Positions 6,356 to 13,926 of a stretch of DNA of 64,000 bases are shown piece by piece. Positions within the stretch are counted from its first letter, which is position 1. Each line of letters begins with the position of its first letter. A program made the position numbers and the translations under genes. Below the pieces are notes generated by a model. It was given only the letters and a program-made list of their open reading frames with translations. It had not been told where the DNA came from and searched no databases. The stretch is from Streptomyces sp. NRRL WC-3742 (lineage in GTDB: Bacteria; Actinomycetota; Actinomycetes; Streptomycetales; Streptomycetaceae): positions 62,001-126,000 of the forward strand of contig NZ_JOCF01000006.1 in the NCBI RefSeq assembly GCF_000720635.1, given 5' to 3'.

Positions 6356-8056
6356 ATGGCCGAGCGGCGGTTCCAGCTCTACGACACGACCCTGCGCGAC
6401 GGAACGCAGCAGAAGGGGATGACGCTGACGGTCGAGGACAAACTCGCCGTCGCACGCCGTCTGGACGCCTTCGGGGTCGGCTTCATCGAGGGCGGCTGGC
6501 CGGGCGCGGTGCCCCGCGACACCGAGTTCTTCCGCCGGGCCCGTACCGAACTCAACCTGTCCTCGGCCCAGTTGGTCGCCTTCGGGGCCACCAGGAAGCC
6601 CGCCTCCCTGGTCTCCGTCGACCCCCAGGTACGGGCCCTGCTCGACGCCCAGACCCCGGTGGTCACCCTCGTCGCCAAGGCGCACCCGCGCCACGTCGAC
6701 CTGGCGCTGCGCACCAACCTGGCCGAGAACCTGGCGATGATCGGCTCCACCGTGCGCCACCTCGTCTCGGCCGGGCGGCGGGTCTTCCTGGACGCCGAGC
6801 ACTACTTCGACGGCTACCGGCTCAACCGGGAGTACGCCCTGGAGGTCGTGCGCATCGCCGCCGATGCCGGGGCCGAGACCGTCGTCCTGTGCGACACCAA
6901 CGGCGGCTGCCTGCCCGACGAGGTGCGCGCCGTCGTCGCCGACACCCTGGAGGCCACCGGCGTGCCGCTGGGCATCCACTGCCACGACGACACCGGCTGC
7001 GCCGTCGCCAACACCCTGGCCGCCGTCGACGCCGGAGCCGACCACGTCCAGGGCACCGCGCACGGCTACGGCGAGCGCTGCGGCAACGCCAACCTGTTCA
7101 CCGTGTCCGCCAACCTGGTGCTCAAGCGGGGCCTACAGGTCGTACGCCCCGACCAGCTGCGCGCGATGGCGCTGATCGGCCACTCCGTCGCCGAGCTGAC
7201 CGGCGTGCCCGGCCACCCGGCCGCGCCCTACCTGGGCTCGTCCGCCTTCGCCCACAAGGCCGGTCTGCACGCCTCCGCGCTGCGGATCGACCCCGACCTC
7301 TACCAGCACACCGACCCGGCGCTGGTCGGCGGCGAGATGCGCACCCTCGTCTCCGACCTCGGCGGCCGCTCCTCGATCGAGCTCAAGGCCCGCTCCCTCG
7401 GCTACCGGCTGGACGCCGCCTCCGACGTGGTCGCCCGCACCGCCGCCCGGGTCAAGGAGCTGGAGCACCTCGGCTACGCCTTCGAGTCCGCGGACGCCTC
7501 CTTCGAGCTGATGCTGCTCGACGAACTGGCGGACGGGCAGGTGGAGCCGCCCTTCGAGGTCGCCTCCTGGCGCGTCGGCGTGGACCGGCTGCCCACCGGC
7601 GCGATCCGCACCGAGGGCTCGGTGCGGCTGGTGGTCAACGGCATCCCGCTGATCGCCTCCGGCGAGGGCAACGGCCCGGTCAACGCCCTGGACCGGGCGC
7701 TGCACAAGGCGCTGGAGCCGTTCTTCCCCGAGCTGGCCGGCCTGGAGCTGGTCGACTACCAGGTGCGCGTCCTGGCAGGCGACAACGGCGGCGGCGGAAA
7801 GGGCAGCGGCGGGAAGGGCAGCGGCGGGAAGGGCAACGCCGGCAAGGGCAGCGGGGGCAAGGGCAGCGCCGCCCGTGCCCGGGTGCTCGTCACCTTCCGG
7901 CACGGTGACCGGACCTGGGGGACGGTCGGGGTGGACGAGAACACCGTGGCCGCCTCCTGGCGGGCCCTGCTGGACGCCGTCCACTACGTCCTGCGCACGG
8001 GGGCGGCCGCCGGGCCCGTCCCCGTCGTCGCCCCGGCCATAGCCGCAGCCGGCTGA
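6356..8056 (+). CDS. cimA: Citramalate synthase (DRE-TIM metallolyase)
   Basis: 566 aa. The DRE-TIM motif is YDTTLRDGTQQKG near residue 8, with the metal-binding GIHCHDDTGCAVANT and GTAHGYGERCGNANL of the citramalate/isopropylmalate synthase family. It condenses pyruvate with acetyl-CoA to (R)-citramalate, a threonine-independent route to 2-oxobutyrate and isoleucine-type carbon. The C-terminal regulatory domain is interrupted at about residues 478-506 by a Gly-Lys-Ser linker of repeated GKGSG units. An excellent AAGGAGG ribosome site precedes the ATG. Lying between a 2-methylacyl-CoA racemase and a starter KASIII, it probably makes precursor for a propionyl or 2-methylbutyryl starter. LeuB/LeuCD-type partners are not in the window. 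Confidence 0.85.
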   Translation: MAERRFQLYDTTLRDGTQQKGMTLTVEDKLAVARRLDAFGVGFIEGGWPGAVPRDTEFFRRARTELNLSSAQLVAFGATRKPASLVSVDPQVRALLDAQTPVVTLVAKAHPRHVDLALRTNLAENLAMIGSTVRHLVSAGRRVFLDAEHYFDGYRLNREYALEVVRIAADAGAETVVLCDTNGGCLPDEVRAVVADTLEATGVPLGIHCHDDTGCAVANTLAAVDAGADHVQGTAHGYGERCGNANLFTVSANLVLKRGLQVVRPDQLRAMALIGHSVAELTGVPGHPAAPYLGSSAFAHKAGLHASALRIDPDLYQHTDPALVGGEMRTLVSDLGGRSSIELKARSLGYRLDAASDVVARTAARVKELEHLGYAFESADASFELMLLDELADGQVEPPFEVASWRVGVDRLPTGAIRTEGSVRLVVNGIPLIASGEGNGPVNALDRALHKALEPFFPELAGLELVDYQVRVLAGDNGGGGKGSGGKGSGGKGNAGKGSGGKGSAARARVLVTFRHGDRTWGTVGVDENTVAASWRALLDAVHYVLRTGAAAGPVPVVAPAIAAAG

Positions 8057-8093
8057 CGGCCGACGACTGACGGAAGCAGACAAGGGAGCCATC

Positions 8094-9122
8094 GTGCGCG
8101 TCGAAGACATCTTCATCCGGGGGACCGCGATCAGGCTCCCCGCGACCCTGCTGGTCGCCGACGCGGTCGCCGCCGGCGCCTGCCCGGCGAAGATCGCCAC
8201 CGCCACGGACATGCTGTCCGTCGCCCACTCGCCCGAGGAGTCCGCCGCCGAGATGGCCGTCACGGCCGCCCGTACGGCCCTCGCCCGGGCCGGAACCACC
8301 CCCGAGGACATCGACCTCATCCTGCACGCCGACACCTACCACCAGGGCCAGGACCTCTGGCCGGTGGCCTCCTACGTCCAGCGCGAGACCGGGCGCAGCA
8401 CCTGCCCGGCGCTGGAGGTGCGCCAGATGTCCAACGGCGGCCTCGGCGCGCTCGACCTGGCCACCGCCTACCTGAGCGCCGACCACAACCGCTGCGACGC
8501 GCTGCTCACCACCGCCGACCGCTTCTGCCCGCCCGGCATCGACCGCTGGCGCACCGACCCGGGCACGCCGTACGCGGACGGGGCGACGGCGCTCGTGCTC
8601 TCGCGCCGCGGCGGGTACGCCCGGCTGCGCTCCCTGGCGCTGCACGCCGACGCCGAGCTGGAGCCGATGCACCGCGGGGAGGAACCGTTCAGCCCCGCGC
8701 CGTTCAGCCACCGCATCCCGGTGGACTTCGAGGAGGCCAAGCGCGCCTTCCTGCGCGATGTCGGGATGTCCTTCGCGATCAGCAAGGCCCACGCGGGCCA
8801 GCAGACGGCGCTGAAGCAGGCGCTGTCCGACGCCGAGATGGAACTGGCCGACGCGGACTGGGTGCTGCTGCCGCACTTCGGGCGCCGGCGCCTGCAGGCC
8901 ATCTACTTCGAGCCCTTCGGCATCGAGCCGGAGCGCACCACCTGGGACTGGAGCCGCACCGTAGGCCACCTCGGCGCGGGCGACCAGTTCGCGGGCCTGG
9001 ACCGCCTGGTGGTCTCCGGCCGGGCCCGGCCCGGGGACCGGGTGGTGATGGTCAGCGTCGGCGCCGGCTACAGCTGGGGCGCGGCGGTGGTGGACATCCT
9101 CGACCGGCCCCATTGGGCCTGA
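8094..9122 (+). CDS. KASIII-like acyltransferase with Ser nucleophile (DpsC/CerJ type)
   Basis: 342 aa, GTG start. The thiolase fold matches FabH homologues, but the active-site Cys is replaced by Ser113 in EVRQMSNGGLGAL. His261 (LLPHFGRR) is kept, and the FabH Asn position falls in GHLGAGDQF, where Asp297 is available. Ser in place of Cys is known from DpsC, which selects the propionyl starter in daunorubicin biosynthesis, and Asp in place of Asn from CerJ-type acyltransferases. So it probably loads or transfers an acyl group rather than acting as primary-metabolism FabH. It follows citramalate synthase in the same direction and ends at a hairpin terminator (9153-9176). Confidence 0.8.
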   Translation: MRVEDIFIRGTAIRLPATLLVADAVAAGACPAKIATATDMLSVAHSPEESAAEMAVTAARTALARAGTTPEDIDLILHADTYHQGQDLWPVASYVQRETGRSTCPALEVRQMSNGGLGALDLATAYLSADHNRCDALLTTADRFCPPGIDRWRTDPGTPYADGATALVLSRRGGYARLRSLALHADAELEPMHRGEEPFSPAPFSHRIPVDFEEAKRAFLRDVGMSFAISKAHAGQQTALKQALSDAEMELADADWVLLPHFGRRRLQAIYFEPFGIEPERTTWDWSRTVGHLGAGDQFAGLDRLVVSGRARPGDRVVMVSVGAGYSWGAAVVDILDRPHWA

Positions 9123-9152
9123 CGAACGATCAGATCAGTTGACACGAAAGGG

Positions 9153-9176
9153 AGTCGGGCTCCGCTGAGCCCGACT
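9153..9176 (+). terminator. Hairpin terminator after the KASIII-like gene
   Basis: AGTCGGGCTC at 9153-9162 pairs perfectly with GAGCCCGACT at 9167-9176 across a 4-nt loop, 30 bp after the stop codon and immediately before a SARP-type promoter. Confidence 0.75.
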
Positions 9177-9186
9177 GCACCAGCGC

Positions 9187-9218
9187 TCGAGCCCGATTCG
9201 AGCGGACCTTGGCATTCT
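9187..9218 (+). promoter_or_regulatory. SARP box and -10 element for the aromatase/cyclase unit
   Basis: Heptamers TCGAGCC (9187-9193) and TCGAGCG (9198-9204) are spaced exactly 11 bp, the direct-repeat layout bound by ActII-ORF4 and DnrI-type SARPs. CATTCT at 9213-9218 lies 8 bp after the second repeat, the known spacing to the -10 box in SARP-driven promoters. It sits between a terminator and the gene at 9262. Confidence 0.75.
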
Positions 9219-9261
9219 CGAACCGGCCGCCGCGTGCGGCGTGAACGAAGGAGAGCTCGCC

Positions 9262-10278
9262 GTGGCGCCCACCGCTGCGACCGACCAGACCGTACCCACC
9301 GAGCGGCCCGAGACGCCCACCCGCGTCACGGAGCACGCCGTCACCGTCTCCGCCCCGCCGGCCGCCGTCTTCGCGCTCGTCGCCGACGTGGCCGGCTGGC
9401 CCCAGCTGTTCGGGCCGACCGTGCACGCGGAGGTGGTGGAGGAGAACGTCCTCACCGACGGCCGCAGCGAGCAGCTGCTGCGCATCTGGGCCACCGCCAA
9501 CGGCAGGGCCAGGACGTGGACCTCCCGCCGCACCCTGGACCGAGCGGCCGGGCGGATCGCCTTCCGCCAGGTCGTCTCCGCCCCGCCCGTCGAGGCCATG
9601 GGCGGCGACTGGGTCATCCGGCAGGCCGACGGGAGCGGCGACACCCACGTCACCCTGCTGCACGACTACCGCGCCGTCGACGACGCCCCCGAGGCCGTCG
9701 CCCTGATCGAGAGCGCCGTCGACCACAACAGCCGCGCGGAGCTCGCCGCCCTCAAGGCCGGAGCCGAACAGGGCCCGCAGGACGACGAGTTGTGCTTCAC
9801 CTTCAGCGACTCCGAGCACATCGACGGCTCCGCCCAGGACGTCTTCGACTTCCTGAACCGCGCCGACCTGTGGCCCGAGCGTCTGCCGCACGTCGCCCGC
9901 CTGGACCTCACCGAGGACGAGCCCGGCATCCAGCACATGGAGATGGACACCCGCAGCCCCGACGGCTCGGTGCACACCACCGTCTCCGTGCGCGTCGTCT
10001 TCCCCGAGCGGCGGACCATCGTCTACAAGCAGCTGCGCGTTCCGGCCGCCATGGCCGGCCACACCGGCCGCTGGGAGATCGAGCCCGCCGCGGACGGGAA
10101 GGGCGTCGTCGCCACCTCCTGGCACACCGTCACCCTCGACCCGGACGGCGTGCGCGAGCTGCTCGGCGAGGACGCCACCCTCGCCCAGGCCCGCGAACTC
10201 GTGCGCAAGGCGCTGGGCACCAACAGCTCCACCACCCTGCGCCACGCCCGCCGGTACGCCGAGGAATCCTCCTCCTGA
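9262..10278 (+). CDS. Didomain aromatase/cyclase (ActVII-like)
   Basis: 338 aa from the GTG at 9262, which follows GAAGGAGAG at proper distance; the earlier in-frame GTG at 9241 would place the ribosome site inside the gene. Two SRPBCC domains occur in tandem: residues about 20-160 (TEHAVTVSAPPAAVFALVADV, WPQLFGPTVHAEVV) and 175-320 (FSDSEHIDGSAQDVFDFL, WPERLPHVARLDL). This matches didomain aromatase/cyclases, which shape and aromatise the first ring after C9 reduction, in keeping with the ActIII-like ketoreductase. Preceded by its own SARP-type promoter and followed by a terminator, it seems to be a separately switched unit. Confidence 0.88.
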   Translation: MAPTAATDQTVPTERPETPTRVTEHAVTVSAPPAAVFALVADVAGWPQLFGPTVHAEVVEENVLTDGRSEQLLRIWATANGRARTWTSRRTLDRAAGRIAFRQVVSAPPVEAMGGDWVIRQADGSGDTHVTLLHDYRAVDDAPEAVALIESAVDHNSRAELAALKAGAEQGPQDDELCFTFSDSEHIDGSAQDVFDFLNRADLWPERLPHVARLDLTEDEPGIQHMEMDTRSPDGSVHTTVSVRVVFPERRTIVYKQLRVPAAMAGHTGRWEIEPAADGKGVVATSWHTVTLDPDGVRELLGEDATLAQARELVRKALGTNSSTTLRHARRYAEESSS

Positions 10279-10295
10279 TGTCCCTCCAGCGAGCG

Positions 10296-10326
10296 GAGAG
10301 CCGAGGCCGTCCGGGCCTCGGCTCTC
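10296..10326 (+). terminator. Hairpin terminator after the aromatase/cyclase
   Basis: GAGAGCCGAGGCC (10296-10308) pairs perfectly with GGCCTCGGCTCTC (10314-10326) around a 5-nt loop, 18 bp past the stop codon. A downstream promoter for the FAAL gene is therefore expected within 10327-10412. Confidence 0.75.
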
Positions 10327-10412
10327 CCGCGTTCCCAGCGCAAGGCTTCCTCGAGGGGCCGGGCGCACCATGCAGCCATGGAGGCGACAACCATGACGCG
10401 CGAGGGGGACGC

Positions 10413-12161
10413 ATGACCGGCTTCCGGAACTTCGCGGAACAGATCCAGGCCAGGGCCGCCGAGGCGCCGGGCAGGGAGGCACTGATCCTCCTGCCCGAGT
10501 ACGAGGGCAGGAGCCAGGCCGAGGCGGTGTCCTACCGGGCCCTGGACTCCGGGGCCCGGCGCCTGGCCGGCTGGCTCCAGGACCGGGGCGCCACCGGGGA
10601 GCGGGTGCTGCTCGCCCACTCCGACCGGCGGCTGTTCGCGATCAGCCTGCTCGCCTGCCTGTACGCGGGCGCGATCGCCGTGCCCACCGCGCCGCCGCGC
10701 GGCCGGGGCCACCACGCCGAGCGGATCGCCGGGATCGTCAAGGACGCCGCGCCCTGCCTGGCGCTCACCGACGCGGCCGAGGCCCCCGACCTGTCCCGGC
10801 TGCTGGCCGGCCAGGGCCACGGCTCCATCCCCTGCCTGGCCGCCGACGTGGTCCCGCCCTCGGCGCCCTTCACCGCGCCGCAGCTGGGCCCCGACTCGGT
10901 CGCCCTGCTGCAGTACACCTCCGGCTCCACCCGCGAGCCGCGCGGCGTCGTCGTCACCCACGGCAGCCTGACGGCCAACCAGCGGGCGATCGGGGCGGCG
11001 CTGCGCACCGGCCCGGCGGACGTGTTCGGCGGCTGGCTGCCCTTCCACCACGACCTCGGGCTGATCGGCCAGCTGCTCCACCCGCTGTGGCTGGGCGCCA
11101 CCTCGGTGCTGCTCACCCCGGAGGCGTTCGTCAAGCGCCCGCTGCGCTGGCTGGAGGCCATCTCGCGCTACGGCGTGACCGTCAGCGCGGCCCCCGACTT
11201 CGCTTACGACCTGTGCGTGCGGCGCACCGACGAGCACCCGCTGCCGGCCGGGCTGGACCTCTCCGGCTGGCGGGCCGCGGTGGACGGCGGCGAGCCGATC
11301 CGCTCGGCCACCTGGCGGGCCTTCGCCGAGCGCTTCGCCCCGGCCGGGTTCCGGGCCGAGGCCCTGACCGCCGGCTACGGCCTGGCCGAGGCGACCCTGC
11401 TGGTCGCCCTGGACACCGAGGGCGTCACCGGGGCGCGCACCCACCGCGAGGTGGACGCGGCCGCGCTGGAGCGCAACCGGCTGGTCGACGCCAGAACGGG
11501 CCGGCCCTCCAGATCGCTGGTGCCCGTGGGCCTGCCCGTGGAGCTGGACCTGCGCATCGTCGATCCGCAGAGCCTCGCGACCCTGCCCGACGGCCGGATC
11601 GGCGAGATCTGGGTGCGCGGCCAGGGCGTGGCCGCCGGCTACTGGCGCCGCCGCGGCGAGAGCGCCCAGACCTTCGGCCAGACCACCGCGGAGGGCGAGG
11701 CCGGCTACCTGCGCACCGGGGACCTCGGCGTCCTCCAGGACGGGCTGCTGCACGTCACCGGCCGACTCAAGGACGTGATCGTGGTGGCGGGCCGCAACCT
11801 CTACCCGCAGGACCTGGAGCAGACGGTGCAGCGCGTCAGTGCGATGTTCGGCTCGGCCACCGCTTTCGGCGTGCCCGGCGAGCGCGAACAGGTCGTCGTC
11901 ATCCAGGAACTGCGCGCCCAGAGCCGCTACCGCGTCGACTTCGCGGGGCTGACCGCGGCCGTCAAGGACTGCCTGGCCCGGGAGTTCGAGCTCCAGACCG
12001 GCGCCGTCCTCCTGGTGCGCCCGGGCACCGTGCGCCGCACCACCAGCGGCAAGGTCGAACGGGCGGCCATGCGCAAGCTCTTCCTGGACGGCCGGCTCAA
12101 GCCGCTGCACCAGGAAGTGAAGTCCGAAGTGGAACAGTTGCTCGTCAGGAGTCGTCCATGA
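10413..12161 (+). CDS. Fatty-acyl-AMP ligase (FAAL)
   Basis: 582 aa, ATG after GAGGGGGAC. Adenylation motifs are visible in order: LLQYTSGSTREPRGVVV (phosphate loop), WLPFHHDLGLIGQLL (typical of FAALs), the GYGLAEATL motif, YLRTGDLGVL, GRLKDVIVVAGRNLYPQDLE and the C-terminal RRTTSGKVER lysine region. FAALs activate a fatty or short acyl acid as acyl-AMP and pass it to an ACP rather than to CoA. It overlaps the acyl-CoA dehydrogenase gene by ATGA. The FAAL, dehydrogenase and ACP trio is a common way to make an unsaturated acyl-ACP; here it probably prepares a starter for the KASIII-like enzyme. The acid substrate is unknown. Confidence 0.85.
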   Translation: MTGFRNFAEQIQARAAEAPGREALILLPEYEGRSQAEAVSYRALDSGARRLAGWLQDRGATGERVLLAHSDRRLFAISLLACLYAGAIAVPTAPPRGRGHHAERIAGIVKDAAPCLALTDAAEAPDLSRLLAGQGHGSIPCLAADVVPPSAPFTAPQLGPDSVALLQYTSGSTREPRGVVVTHGSLTANQRAIGAALRTGPADVFGGWLPFHHDLGLIGQLLHPLWLGATSVLLTPEAFVKRPLRWLEAISRYGVTVSAAPDFAYDLCVRRTDEHPLPAGLDLSGWRAAVDGGEPIRSATWRAFAERFAPAGFRAEALTAGYGLAEATLLVALDTEGVTGARTHREVDAAALERNRLVDARTGRPSRSLVPVGLPVELDLRIVDPQSLATLPDGRIGEIWVRGQGVAAGYWRRRGESAQTFGQTTAEGEAGYLRTGDLGVLQDGLLHVTGRLKDVIVVAGRNLYPQDLEQTVQRVSAMFGSATAFGVPGEREQVVVIQELRAQSRYRVDFAGLTAAVKDCLAREFELQTGAVLLVRPGTVRRTTSGKVERAAMRKLFLDGRLKPLHQEVKSEVEQLLVRSRP

Positions 12162-13876
12162 TCGAAGGGGACCGGATCACCCGGCTGGAGAAGGCTTTCG
12201 GGCCGCTCTTCAGCGCCGACAATCCGATGGGCCAGCACGGCCTGCTCGCCGCCGACGCGCGCGGCGAGGTGCTGGCCGAGGCCGAGCGGGTGCTCGACGA
12301 GTTCGGCTTCAACGCCGAGTTCGTGCCCGCCGAGCTCGACGGGCGACTGACCAGACTGGACGAGCTGGGCCGGGTGCTGCGCCCGGTGTTCCGCCGCGAC
12401 GCCTCCTTGGGCTTCGGCTACGGGCTCAGCTGCTTCTTCGCCGCCGTCCCCGTGTGGGCCGGCGGCGACGGCGGCCAGCGCGCCCTGGCCGCCCGGCTGC
12501 TCCTCGAGGGCCGGCGGATCGCGGTCGTGCGGCACGAGGTGGCGCACGGCAACGCGTTCGTCCGCGAGGAGTTCGCGGCCGAGCCGAAGGCCGGCGGCTT
12601 CGTCCTCAACGGCACCAAGAGCGTGATCGCCAACGCCCGCACCGCCGGGGGCCTGGTCGTCTTCGCCCGCACCGGCGGCGAGGTGCCCGGCCGCGCCCAC
12701 TCGGTGCTGCTGCTGGACCGCGAGGCCCTGCCCGAGGCGGCCGTCGAGTACCTGGGTCGGCACGACACCACAGGGATGCGCAGCGTGGAGTTCGGCGGCA
12801 TCCGCGTCACCGACTGCCCGGTGCCGGGCTCCGCCCTGGTCGGCGGGCTCGGCGAGGGGTACGAGCTGTCGCTGCGCTCCTCGCTGGTGATCCGCGGGCT
12901 GATCCCGTCGATCGTGCTGGCCGGCGGGGACACGGCGCTGCGCACGGTGGCCCGCTTCGCCACCCGCCGGCGTGCGGACGGCCGCTCCTCGCTGGACGTG
13001 CAGCACGTCAAGGACGTCCTCACGGGCGCCTTCCTGGACCTGCTGGTCAGCGACTGCCTGTCGCTGGTGGCCACCCGGGCCCTGCACCTGCTGCCCAAGC
13101 AGATGAGCGCCTACGCGGCCACGGCCGCCTACCTGGCGCCCAAGCTGGTCGCGGAGGCGATGGAGGAGATGTCGGCCGTGCTGGGGGAGGAGACCTTCGC
13201 CGAGGACGGCGCGTACGCGATGTTCCGCAAGCAGCTGCGGGACCTGCCGGTCACCTCGCTCGGGCACGCGGGCAGCGCCGGACGGCAGGTCAGCATCCTG
13301 CCGCAGCTGCCCTTCTTCGCCCGGCACGCCTGGTTCGCCGACCCGGAGGCCCCGCCCGCGCTGTTCCGGCTGGAGGGCGACCTGCCACCGCTGAGCCTGG
13401 CGGACGCGGCCCTGCTCGGCGACGGTGACCCTCTCGCGGCCACTTTGGTGGCATGCACCGATCAACTGGAGAACGGCGGGCTGCTCTCCGACGCCGGCCC
13501 GGACGGCCCCGCCCTGCGCTTCCTCGCCCGCGCCTTCACCATCGAACTCGACGACCTGCGCAAGGCGTTCACCCGCATCGCCCTGGACGACCGCAAGGCC
13601 ATGGTCAGCCCGCACGCCTTCGGCCAGGCCGACCGCTACACCCTGGTGCTGGCCGCCGCCGCCTGCCTCGGCGTGTGGCGCGAGCAGCGCGACGGCGAGG
13701 ACGACTTCCTCGCCGACCCCAGCTGGGTCACCGCCGCCCTCTACCGCCTCGGCCGCCGCCTGGGCCTGCCGCTGCCCGATCGCCCCTCCGGAACCGAACA
13801 GCGGGTCCTGGCCGAGGTCCTGGCCCGCCTGCACGGCCGCCGCAGCCTCGACCTGTACGGGTCGGCGCTGGCCTGA
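12158..13876 (+). CDS. Acyl-CoA dehydrogenase-family flavoprotein (likely acyl-ACP desaturating)
   Basis: 572 aa, about 190 longer than classical acyl-CoA dehydrogenases. The core includes VRHEVAHGNAFVREEF, FVLNGTKSVIANARTAGGLVVFAR and DTTGMRSVEFGGIRVTDC (beta domain), followed by the helical FAD-binding half. A C-terminal extension beyond about residue 420 (LRFLARAFTIELDDLRKAFT onward) is helical and of unknown function. It is translationally coupled to the FAAL and followed by the ACP-AT gene. FAAL-linked members of this group act on acyl-ACP to put in a double bond; that role is inferred from context. It is distinct from the oxygenase-type relative at 3981. Confidence 0.75.
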   Translation: MIEGDRITRLEKAFGPLFSADNPMGQHGLLAADARGEVLAEAERVLDEFGFNAEFVPAELDGRLTRLDELGRVLRPVFRRDASLGFGYGLSCFFAAVPVWAGGDGGQRALAARLLLEGRRIAVVRHEVAHGNAFVREEFAAEPKAGGFVLNGTKSVIANARTAGGLVVFARTGGEVPGRAHSVLLLDREALPEAAVEYLGRHDTTGMRSVEFGGIRVTDCPVPGSALVGGLGEGYELSLRSSLVIRGLIPSIVLAGGDTALRTVARFATRRRADGRSSLDVQHVKDVLTGAFLDLLVSDCLSLVATRALHLLPKQMSAYAATAAYLAPKLVAEAMEEMSAVLGEETFAEDGAYAMFRKQLRDLPVTSLGHAGSAGRQVSILPQLPFFARHAWFADPEAPPALFRLEGDLPPLSLADAALLGDGDPLAATLVACTDQLENGGLLSDAGPDGPALRFLARAFTIELDDLRKAFTRIALDDRKAMVSPHAFGQADRYTLVLAAAACLGVWREQRDGEDDFLADPSWVTAALYRLGRRLGLPLPDRPSGTEQRVLAEVLARLHGRRSLDLYGSALA

Positions 13877-13926
13877 AACTCTCCGGGCCCGCGCCCGCCC
13901 CCGACCACCGCGAAGGAGTCCCTCCC

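Noticed and set aside
3606..6455. Long open frame on the reverse strand opposite the monooxygenase and racemase genes
   Set aside because: It mirrors the codon structure of the forward genes and consists of Gly/Ala/Val/Arg-rich low-complexity sequence without motifs; typical GC-rich antisense shadow.
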